From an uncultured Sphingomonadaceae bacterium (GTDB lineage: Bacteria > Pseudomonadota > Alphaproteobacteria > Sphingomonadales > Sphingomonadaceae), in contig CALKXX010000215.1 of the NCBI GenBank assembly GCA_938003725.1, positions 1 through 9,130 of the forward strand: DNA of 9,130 bases, given 5' to 3'. The translations under genes were made by a program, and so were the position numbers. Of the stretch, positions 1-6,024 are shown in pieces (the stretch's first letter is position 1; the number at the start of each line of letters is the position of its first letter). The notes beneath the pieces were generated by a model, which ran no database searches, had not been told where the DNA came from, and was given only the letters and a program-made list of their open reading frames with translations.

Positions 1-387
1 GTATTTTTCAACCACCGGCAGCGCCTTTAGGATAGGTTTCTTGCGCGCAACACCGGGCATCACTTTGCCATAGGGAATTTTCTTGCACCAGCCTTGGCTA
101 TCAAATTCCCAATTGTGAAACGGGCATTGGATATTATTGCCCTCCACCTTACCGCCATGACCAAGATGCGCGCCCAGATGGGGGCAGAACGGGTCAGTCA
201 TACCGACCGAGCCATCTTCGCCGCGGAACAACACCCATTCCTTGCCAAAGACCTTTTCAATCTTGATTTCACCGACCTTCAACTCGTGTGAATATTGCAC
301 ACAGAACCAGCCATAGGGAATGGGGAACGGGCAACGCTCCAACTCATCACCGGTTTGAATACGGTCAATTTTTCTCATCTCGTTCAT
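1..387 (-). CDS. Rieske [2Fe-2S] aromatic/steroid-type oxygenase, N-terminal part (cut by window edge)
   Basis: Only the first 129 residues are visible; the frame is open to base 1. The Rieske cluster motif is clear: C68-P-H70-LGAHLG, 17 residues, then C88-PF-H91-NW, giving C-x-H-x17-C-x2-H for a two-His/two-Cys [2Fe-2S] cluster. The flanking pattern (PYGW near 24-27, a GGKVEG turn near 78-83, IPYG near 104-107) resembles oxygenase components of the KshA / DAF-36 sterol type more than benzoate-type enzymes; this is inference from pattern memory. The C-terminal catalytic domain with the mononuclear iron site is outside the window, so oxygenase function is not proven here. The start ATG (387-385) overlaps the P450 stop codon (ATGA) and has AGGAGA about 7 bases upstream, so it is probably translationally coupled to the P450. 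An electron-transfer reductase would be needed and is not in the window. Confidence 0.9.
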   Translation of the reverse strand, partial: MNEMRKIDRIQTGDELERCPFPIPYGWFCVQYSHELKVGEIKIEKVFGKEWVLFRGEDGSVGMTDPFCPHLGAHLGHGGKVEGNNIQCPFHNWEFDSQGWCKKIPYGKVMPGVARKKPILKALPVVEKY

Positions 388-1781
388 GCTGCTTCTCCTA
401 AATTCTCTGCCCTTAGCGATTTGGCGGGATTTCTCTCACCATTGACTTTGATTTTGAAACTCATGGCAGGACCCGGCGTTGGCGCGGTTTTGGTTTTGAG
501 CACATAATCAGGCGATTCCAGCGCGATGTCCAACCGGTGGAACAAACGCGCTACACAAATGCCCATCAACACCTCCGCCAAACTCTGTCCAAGGCAACTA
601 TGCGTGCCCCGACCAAAGGGTGCGTAGGCGCCAGGCTTCAAATGCTCACGCCGGTCATAACGGTCAGGATCAAATTTCATCGGGTCCGGGAAAAATTCTT
701 CCATAAAATGCGGTACGCTTGTTCCCAAAAATATATTCTCATCCTTGGGTATCACATAGCCTTCAAATTCCAGATCGTGATTGGTCGTCCGGACCTGGGC
801 GACTGCAATAGGCCATAGCCGCATCGCCTCTTTCAAACAGTTCTGGATATAGCTCAAACCCAACACATCTTTTTCGGTGACAACATCTTTGGCAAATAGC
901 TCGTCGGCCTCTGCCCTTACTTTTTCAAGTATTCCCGGCGTCTTCAAAATGCCATAAACAGCCGCGGCTAGTGAATTGGCGACGGTGTCGAGGCCAGCCA
1001 CATACGGACCGGTCAACACCAATTTCAAATCGCGCTTCTGAATCAATTCCGGATCATTGAGGTGCCCCCGCATCACATCACCTAGCAAATTTTTTGGCAA
1101 GGTTCCCGCTTCTGCATGGGCAAAAAATTCTTCCACCATGCTTTCACCCAATTCATCAACGCGCGCAGCGGCTTTTTTAAATTCCGGCATGAATTTGAAA
1201 AAACCTGGTCGTTGTTTGGTGACCAGCACATTTAGGATATAGAGTATATTCACTCGGATATCGCGGACATATTCCAGCGGCGCGTTGCCGGTCATCACTT
1301 CGCCCAGCATGTGGACAATCATATATTGGAACGCCTCGATCACAGGGACCTCTTTACCGCCCCAATCTCGCGTAATTGAAGCATCGATAATATCGGTCAG
1401 CTCGTGGTAACGCCCGGCCATCGCGCCGCGCGAAAACCCATCACGCATAATCGCACGCATCTTTTGATGAACTTCACCATCTACCCCGGTCAATGTTTTC
1501 GATGCACCGTGATGATCGACGAAATCCTGCCAAAACTCTTTGGATCGCAGGCCAGCTCGTGCGGCCTTGCTATTCATAAACTGCCCGGCCTCCGGCCCCG
1601 CTATGACATAGTTTTTCTGCCCAAAAACATTGACCCTATAGACAGGGCCATAATCACGATAGCAACGCACGAAAAATGCAGCCGGGTCTTTGGACATTTC
1701 CATTGTGTTGCCAACCAAAGGGATGCCCTTTGCGACAGGTATCGCCTTTGCGCCTGCAGAAATTTTGGTTTCAGCGTTCAT
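384..1781 (-). CDS. Cytochrome P450 monooxygenase
   Basis: A 465-residue soluble bacterial-type P450 with no membrane anchor. Visible landmarks are the C-helix H105-x3-R109 in place of the usual W-x3-R, the I-helix oxygen-activation motif A262-G-L-D265-T266 (same order as Asp251-Thr252 of P450cam), the K-helix E318-AM-R321, a PERF-like F370-DPDR, and the heme loop F389-GRGTHSCLG with Cys396 as the proximal thiolate. All key elements are present, so it should be an active NAD(P)H- and ferredoxin-dependent hydroxylase. No ferredoxin or ferredoxin reductase gene is in view. Start: ATG 1781 with GGAAAG 4 bases upstream. It is the first gene of a minus-strand unit with the Rieske oxygenase. Its promoter carries the dyad shared with the SDR and TetR genes. 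The CYP family number and substrate cannot be assigned; a terpenoid- or steroid-like compound is a guess from the neighbours. Confidence 0.96.
   Translation of the reverse strand: MNAETKISAGAKAIPVAKGIPLVGNTMEMSKDPAAFFVRCYRDYGPVYRVNVFGQKNYVIAGPEAGQFMNSKAARAGLRSKEFWQDFVDHHGASKTLTGVDGEVHQKMRAIMRDGFSRGAMAGRYHELTDIIDASITRDWGGKEVPVIEAFQYMIVHMLGEVMTGNAPLEYVRDIRVNILYILNVLVTKQRPGFFKFMPEFKKAAARVDELGESMVEEFFAHAEAGTLPKNLLGDVMRGHLNDPELIQKRDLKLVLTGPYVAGLDTVANSLAAAVYGILKTPGILEKVRAEADELFAKDVVTEKDVLGLSYIQNCLKEAMRLWPIAVAQVRTTNHDLEFEGYVIPKDENIFLGTSVPHFMEEFFPDPMKFDPDRYDRREHLKPGAYAPFGRGTHSCLGQSLAEVLMGICVARLFHRLDIALESPDYVLKTKTAPTPGPAMSFKIKVNGERNPAKSLRAENLGEAA
394..399 (-). promoter_or_regulatory. Ribosome binding site of the Rieske gene inside the P450 3' end
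   Basis: AGGAGA on the minus strand lies 7 bases before the ATG that overlaps the P450 stop. It fixes the start of the Rieske gene and supports co-translation from a P450-Rieske mRNA. Confidence 0.7.
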
Positions 1782-1828
1782 CCGTCTTTCCGTTTGTTGA
1801 CCAGATTATCGTTTCTGATTTGCATTTT

Positions 1829-1871
1829 CGAACAGCGTTCGGTTAATCGCGCAGGCCAGCGGTTGAGTCAA
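1829..1871 (-). promoter_or_regulatory. P450-Rieske promoter with overlapping TetR-type operator
   Basis: Read on the minus strand: TTGACT (1871-1866), 17 bases, GATTAA (1848-1843), then the perfect dyad CGAAC-GCT-GTTCG (1841-1829). The dyad begins one base past the -10 element and therefore covers the expected transcription start, the classic place for a repressor. An 11-base palindrome GTTGAGTCAAC (1862-1872) also overlaps the -35 element. The same arrangement stands before the TetR gene. The sequence match is seen directly; control by the local TetR protein is inferred. Confidence 0.72.
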
Positions 1872-1904
1872 CAGGAAATGACAATAATGCGGGACTTTCG
1901 CAGC

Positions 1905-1958
1905 TTGACTCCTGATTGAATTCATCTATTTCAGAACGACGTTCGGAAAAACGTTCGG
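1905..1958 (+). promoter_or_regulatory. SDR-ALDH promoter with TetR-type operator and extra half-site
   Basis: TTGACT (1905-1910) is followed by 17 bases and a weak -10 (ATTTCA 1928-1933, or TATTTC 1927-1932 with a 16-base spacer). Immediately after come the dyad GAAC-GAC-GTTC (1934-1944) and a repeat of ACGTTCGGA (1939-1947 and again 1951-1959). The second copy runs into the ribosome binding region of the SDR gene. The layout parallels the P450 and TetR promoters although the -10 sequence differs. Confidence 0.65.
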
Positions 1959-1970
1959 AGAGAGAAGAAA

Positions 1971-2846
1971 ATGAGCACCCAAAAAACCGCATTTATCACA
2001 GGCGCAGCCATGGGCATGGGTGCATTAAAAGCGAAAACACTGGCTGAGCGCGGCTGGAAAGTTTTTGCAGGGGTACTTCCCGGAGCCGACACATCCGAAC
2101 TCGGTACACATCAGAATATCGTTGTTGTTGAACAGGATGTCTCCTCTGATACCTCGGTAGCGGCGAGCGCGGAGACGCTTGAAAAGGCACTGAACGGCGC
2201 TCCGCTGAATCTGTTGATCAACAATGCTGGCATCGCAAACGGTGCCGTCGGCGTCATCGAAGGTGTTTCGATTGATGCAGCCAAAAAACTGTTCGAGATT
2301 AACACATGGGGCACATTGCGGGTATGTCAGGCCTTCTTGCCGGCCATCCGGCGCGGCGCACCGAATTCACGGATCATCAATTTTGCTTCCGGAGCGGTGA
2401 AGGCGAACCCGGCAGCGTCGGGGATTTACAATATGTCAAAGCACGCAGTTGTCGGACTGACCCGTACCCTGCGAAATGAGATGGCACCCTTTGGTATTGA
2501 AGTAACCGCGGTAGAACCAGGTGCGGTCAAAACCCACATGACGGCCAATGCAGGTGAAACGACCAAAGATATCTGGAGCAATGTGTCACAGGAAATGAAT
2601 GATATCTATGGCCCGCATCTAAAGCATACAACGACCGTAAAAATGGTTGAAGCCATTGAAAAGGGCAATGAGCCGAATGTAGTCGTGGATCAGGTTCTGG
2701 GCCTGTTAGAAAAGAAAAATTGGAAACCGTCCTATCTTGTCGGCAACGATGTCAAAGCATTGGGGCCAATGTACAAATTGCTACCCGAACGCACGTTTGA
2801 GAAAATACTGCAAAAGGCGGTCGAAATTCCTCAGTACAAGGGTTGA
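1971..2846 (+). CDS. Short-chain dehydrogenase/reductase (SDR), NAD(P)-dependent
   Basis: A 291-residue classical SDR. The Rossmann nucleotide motif T10-GAAMGM-G17 fits TGxxxGxG. N84-NAG87 marks the beta-4 strand, and the catalytic tetrad is complete as N111, S140, Y153 and K157 (Y-NMS-K), followed by P183-G after beta-6. It should oxidise a secondary or primary alcohol to a carbonyl, or the reverse, in the cytoplasm. The length is about 40 residues above the classical minimum; the extra C-terminal part (about 240-291) may form a substrate lid (inference). A purine-rich Shine-Dalgarno region (GGAGAGAGAAGA) precedes ATG 1971. It is co-transcribed with the aldehyde dehydrogenase, whose ATG lies 3 bases after its stop, suggesting alcohol-to-aldehyde-to-acid oxidation of a product of the upstream oxygenases. 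Cofactor choice and substrate are not determinable. Confidence 0.95.
   Translation: MSTQKTAFITGAAMGMGALKAKTLAERGWKVFAGVLPGADTSELGTHQNIVVVEQDVSSDTSVAASAETLEKALNGAPLNLLINNAGIANGAVGVIEGVSIDAAKKLFEINTWGTLRVCQAFLPAIRRGAPNSRIINFASGAVKANPAASGIYNMSKHAVVGLTRTLRNEMAPFGIEVTAVEPGAVKTHMTANAGETTKDIWSNVSQEMNDIYGPHLKHTTTVKMVEAIEKGNEPNVVVDQVLGLLEKKNWKPSYLVGNDVKALGPMYKLLPERTFEKILQKAVEIPQYKG
2838..2842 (+). promoter_or_regulatory. Ribosome binding site of the ALDH gene within the SDR 3' end
   Basis: AAGGG sits in the last codons of the SDR gene, 7 bases before ATG 2850, and supports this start and tight coupling of the two genes. Confidence 0.65.
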
Positions 2847-2849
2847 AAA

Positions 2850-4253
2850 ATGTCAAGCATCGCCGAAAAATTTGCCGCGCTACAAGCCTCTAAGTTTCGC
2901 CTTCGCAATAGCAGCGCCAAGGAAAGGGCCGACAAGTTAAATGCGATCTGGGCCGGGGTAGTCGAGCGCAAGGATGATATTTTCGTAGCAGGCAATAAAG
3001 AACGCGGAACGCATGATCTGGATATTGCTGCCGAGTTGGTAATGATCAAAGGCGAGATTGATTTTGCCGTGAAGAATGTCGCAAAATGGATGAAGCCTGA
3101 GAAAATCAAAAACTCGCTCAATACGATGGGCAAGCGCTGTGAAATCCGGCGACAGTCCAAAGGCGTGATATTAAATCTATCTGCTTATAATGCACCAACT
3201 GCCGAATGCCTTGTTCCTGCTATTCCGGCGATTGCTGCGGGCAATGCGGTTGCCATTAAACCCTCGGAACACGCCCCTCATAGCGCACAGATTGTGCAGG
3301 AAATCATCAACAAGGCCCTCCCAACCGACGAATGCGAAGTGTTTCAGGGCGGTGTAGAGGTTTCTCAGGAACTGCTCGGACTTCCGTTCAATCACATCTA
3401 TTATACAGGCGGTATGGGCGTTGGGAAAATTGTGATGAAGGCAGCGGCCGATCACTTTGCATCCATCACATTGGAAATGGGCGGTAAATCGCCTGTCATC
3501 ATTGATCAAACAGCCAATCTGGAAAATGCAGCAACGAAGCTGGCATGGGGCCGCGTAATGAATGCAGGCCAAGTCTGTATCGCACCGGAATATGTTATCG
3601 TTCACGAAAGCCTGAAAGATCAGTTTCTCGCTTTGATTGAAGAGAAGATCAACGCGCTTTACAATTCAGATGGTGCCGGCCTTGACAAGTCCCAATATGT
3701 TCCGCGCATTATCAATGAACGTCACAGCAGCCGTATCAAGGCGCTGGTTGATGATGCGACCGCAAAGGGTGCGACGGTTGTTTGCGGCGGCGGAAGCGAT
3801 GTAGAGAAACGCTATATCGAGCCAACCGTGCTGACCGGAATGTCCGAAGATATGGATATCATGAACGAAGAGGTATTTGGCCCGGTTCTTTCTGTGATGA
3901 CATATGCTGACCGTGAAGAAGTGCTCGACATTATCGGTCGCCGGCCAAGTCCGCTGGCGCTTTACATCTATTCCACCGATGACGAAGCCATTGATTACTT
4001 CCTCACCAACACCAGTTCGGGATCAGCGGTCGTAAACAATAATTGCATCCAGTCGGGCACCAACCCCCGCCTGCCCTTTGGCGGCGTGGGATCATCGGGC
4101 ATGGGACGCATTGGCGGCTTTGAAGGTTATAAATCTATGTGCAACGAACGTTCCGTTGTGCATCAGCCGCTTGATCGTTTTCGCGACATATTAATCATGC
4201 TGCCGCCCTATTCAGAGCGCTACAACAATCTGATCATGAAAGGGCTAAAATAG
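2850..4253 (+). CDS. Aldehyde dehydrogenase, class 3-like
   Basis: A 467-residue NAD(P)-dependent aldehyde dehydrogenase converting an aldehyde to a carboxylate. The catalytic set is complete: N114 in the SAYNAP segment, the general base E209 in LEMGGKSP, and the nucleophile C243 in NAGQVC. EEVFGPVL (340-347) and PFGGVGSSGMGR (409-420) are the usual cofactor and C-terminal signatures. From family knowledge, these three positions carry the same numbers as in mammalian ALDH3A1, and the PPYSERY tail (452-458) also recalls class 3 enzymes and coniferyl-aldehyde dehydrogenase relatives. There is no signal peptide or clear membrane anchor. It follows the SDR gene by 3 bases, so it probably oxidises the carbonyl made there. 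Its last 20 bases overlap the convergent TetR gene, leaving no room for a conventional terminator. Confidence 0.95.
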   Translation: MSSIAEKFAALQASKFRLRNSSAKERADKLNAIWAGVVERKDDIFVAGNKERGTHDLDIAAELVMIKGEIDFAVKNVAKWMKPEKIKNSLNTMGKRCEIRRQSKGVILNLSAYNAPTAECLVPAIPAIAAGNAVAIKPSEHAPHSAQIVQEIINKALPTDECEVFQGGVEVSQELLGLPFNHIYYTGGMGVGKIVMKAAADHFASITLEMGGKSPVIIDQTANLENAATKLAWGRVMNAGQVCIAPEYVIVHESLKDQFLALIEEKINALYNSDGAGLDKSQYVPRIINERHSSRIKALVDDATAKGATVVCGGGSDVEKRYIEPTVLTGMSEDMDIMNEEVFGPVLSVMTYADREEVLDIIGRRPSPLALYIYSTDDEAIDYFLTNTSSGSAVVNNNCIQSGTNPRLPFGGVGSSGMGRIGGFEGYKSMCNERSVVHQPLDRFRDILIMLPPYSERYNNLIMKGLK

Positions 4254-4929
4254 TCTCTTCTGGTTCTTCGCGCTCCCGTGCAATCGTTTGGAATGCGGCA
4301 CGGAGCAAGTTTTTGATTCGCTCTTCCGGCGGACTAGTCAGGCCTTCCACCGCCTGGCTAAACAACGGATAGGTATCTTTATCGAGCCGCGCAAATTGGC
4401 GCTGAGCCACCTCGCTCGCGGGCTCGGCTTCAAACTCATTGTACCGAACAACCTCGACCGCACCGGCAAATGCCGCAGACCCCACCATATTGAATAGCCG
4501 CATGCCGTCTGTCGGTTTGAAACCGCGTTTATCCAGCGCGGACAAAAATTGTTCGGCCAATTTAAATTGGACCTCAAAACCATATTCCCGCACGTGATTT
4601 GTAATTAACAACGATGGGCTGCTGGCAAGATAGTCCTGAATACAAAGCGTAAATTCATATGCATAATCAGACCAATGCTGGTCATTATCTTTGGGAAGAT
4701 CCAAGTCGGAAAGCGCGTGTACCGCAGCCGCCTGCATCAATTCTTTCCGGCCATCCCAATATTGATAAAGGGTCGCGGTACCGACATTCAAATGCGTTGC
4801 GAGCTTTTTCATGGTCAGGTTTTCCAAACCCAATTCCAAGGCTGCTTCGATTATTTCGTCATGAGTCAATAGCCGTGGCCGGCCATAGACCACTTCTTTA
4901 GTCTCTGATTTTTTGCTGCTTTGCGCCAT
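4234..4929 (-). CDS. TetR/AcrR-family transcriptional regulator, likely regulator of this cluster
   Basis: A 231-residue protein with an N-terminal TetR DNA-binding domain: helix 1 about residues 22-36 (THDEIIEAALELG), then the helix-turn-helix about 39-64, with TMKKLATHLNVG leading into the recognition helix TATLYQYW and a following RKEL. The C-terminal part (about 75-231) is a divergent helical ligand-binding and dimerisation domain, as usual for the family. It lies between the oxidation genes and the CoA genes. Its own promoter has the same dyad as those of the P450 and SDR genes, which implies autoregulation and control of both units; relief by a pathway substrate or CoA intermediate is inference. 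Start ATG 4929 has AAAAAGG close upstream, and this site touches the operator. The 3' end overlaps the ALDH gene by 20 bases. Confidence 0.93.
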   Translation of the reverse strand: MAQSSKKSETKEVVYGRPRLLTHDEIIEAALELGLENLTMKKLATHLNVGTATLYQYWDGRKELMQAAAVHALSDLDLPKDNDQHWSDYAYEFTLCIQDYLASSPSLLITNHVREYGFEVQFKLAEQFLSALDKRGFKPTDGMRLFNMVGSAAFAGAVEVVRYNEFEAEPASEVAQRQFARLDKDTYPLFSQAVEGLTSPPEERIKNLLRAAFQTIAREREEPEETILALS

Positions 4930-4941
4930 GAGAGCCTTTTT

Positions 4942-4984
4942 CGAACGATATTCGGTTAATCGAATAGCATCCCACGTGAGTCAA
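4942..4984 (-). promoter_or_regulatory. TetR gene promoter with autoregulatory operator
   Basis: On the minus strand: TTGACT (4984-4979), 17 bases, GATTAA (4961-4956), then the near-perfect dyad CGAAT-ATC-GTTCG (4954-4942). A second dyad, ATTCG-N6-CGAAT (4950-4965), straddles the -10 element. Compared with the P450 promoter, TTTTCGAAC, four differing bases and TTCGGTTAATCG align without gaps (plus-strand 4938-4962 and 1825-1849), i.e. 21 of 25 positions identical. The predicted leader to ATG 4929 is only about 20 bases, so bound repressor would also cover the ribosome binding site. No clear promoter for the plus-strand crotonase gene could be picked out in the same gap. Confidence 0.72.
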
Positions 4985-5019
4985 TTCAAAATATCCTTGC
5001 CAAAAATGTTACGAAAGGC

Positions 5020-6024
5020 TTGGTTACGGTTAGTACGCGACAATCGGAGGATGTCATCCACCCAATTGATACAGACGAACTGGATATACTGGTGGCCGCG
5101 CAAACGCCGAGAGACCGATTTGGTCCGGGCACGGACCAGCCCTGTCTTGCAGTTAGCCTACCGGGCGCCAACGGTGCGCATGGAAGTTGGCTCCGCGATC
5201 TCCCCTGCCCGGTCATTGGTGTCGGTACGGGGGATCTGTCCACTGCTTGCGATGTGGTGCTTGAAAATGAAGAGCCACTCGAACGCTTGGCGAATAATAT
5301 CCTGAACGCACCGATCGCTGCGATGGTCCTGGTTCAACATTTGCGTGCAACAGAAAATCTCAATCTGCAAGATACGTTGATGGCAGAGAGCTTTGCTTAT
5401 GCAACCGTGCAACAGGGGCCGGAATTTTCGCACTGGCTGTCTTCACAAGCTTCCGAGGAGCTAGCCTCGATATCCTGCGGATCACCGCTCAAGCTCGACG
5501 TTGATGGGGAACATATGAACATCATATTGAACGACCCAGAAAATCTCAACGCAGTTGGCATAAGCCTCAGAGATGCACTGTGCGAAGCTCTTGATTTATG
5601 TTTGTCAGACAACAGCCTCTCCCAAATCTCATTGACCGGCACAGGCCGTGTTTTTTCAACCGGCGGTCAAGTTGCCGAATTTGGTGAAATATCCGACCCT
5701 GCCACTGCGCATTGGGTTCGCAGTTTGCGCTTACCGGCATGGCGATTGGCAAGATTGCAGGATCGGCTATCGATCCACGTAAACGGCGCGGCGATAGGAG
5801 CGGGTGCGGAGATTGCTGCGTTTGGCAGGCATGTGACCGCTTCACCGGAAGCATGGTTTCAGCTTCCCGAGTTAAAATATGGCCTTATTCCGGGTGCAGG
5901 AGGCACCGCCAGCCTGCCCTGTCGGATTGGGCGTCAACGCACGGCTTTTCTGGCCCTCTCGATGAAGAGGATAAATGCTCAAACTGCGCTGGAGTGGGGC
6001 TTGGTTGACGAATTAGTTTCGTAA
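5020..6024 (+). CDS. Enoyl-CoA hydratase/isomerase (crotonase fold) with rearranged domain order
   Basis: The catalytic crotonase core lies at residues about 158-334, late in the 334-residue protein. It has the first oxyanion-hole loop G207-TGRVFSTGG (to 216), the second loop G260-AGAE264, and the PELKYGLIPGAGGT segment (283-296) with E284. E264 and E284 match the two catalytic glutamates of mitochondrial enoyl-CoA hydratase (Glu144 and Glu164), so hydratase or isomerase activity on an acyl-CoA is likely. The protein stops at WGLVDELVS, where ordinary crotonases continue for roughly 60 residues of trimerisation helices. Instead, residues about 85-142 at the N terminus resemble that C-terminal helical domain. 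The start is uncertain: the frame opens at 4960, the only standard start near its beginning is TTG 5020, and its GAAAGG is just one base away. The 3' end overlaps the convergent amidohydrolase gene by 46 bases. Confidence 0.85.
   Translation: MVTVSTRQSEDVIHPIDTDELDILVAAQTPRDRFGPGTDQPCLAVSLPGANGAHGSWLRDLPCPVIGVGTGDLSTACDVVLENEEPLERLANNILNAPIAAMVLVQHLRATENLNLQDTLMAESFAYATVQQGPEFSHWLSSQASEELASISCGSPLKLDVDGEHMNIILNDPENLNAVGISLRDALCEALDLCLSDNSLSQISLTGTGRVFSTGGQVAEFGEISDPATAHWVRSLRLPAWRLARLQDRLSIHVNGAAIGAGAEIAAFGRHVTASPEAWFQLPELKYGLIPGAGGTASLPCRIGRQRTAFLALSMKRINAQTALEWGLVDELVS

Larger units (their letters stand above)
1782..1970. promoter_or_regulatory. Divergent control region between P450 and SDR operons
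   Basis: This 189-base gap holds two back-to-back promoters, each with a TTGACT -35 element and a GAAC/GTTC dyad at or just past the -10 element (see the separate entries). The -35 elements lie about 33 bases apart between the two start regions. I see no RNA gene or additional reading frame worth calling here. Confidence 0.75.

Noticed and set aside
1404..1919. Open frame of 171 codons on the plus strand across the P450 5' end and the divergent promoter region
   Set aside because: It is antisense to a well-supported P450 and runs through its promoter; its composition shows no recognisable domain.
3177..3605. Open frame of 142 codons on the minus strand inside the ALDH gene
   Set aside because: It is a cysteine- and histidine-rich mirror of the ALDH coding strand, including the catalytic region; no support as a gene.
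4557..4570. Perfect 14-base palindrome CCAATTTAAATTGG inside the TetR coding region
   Set aside because: About one palindrome of this length is expected by chance in 9 kb, it lies in coding sequence and is unrelated to the GAAC/GTTC operator.
4973..4978. CACGTG palindrome in the TetR-crotonase gap
   Set aside because: Too short to be meaningful; it falls in the spacer of the TetR promoter.
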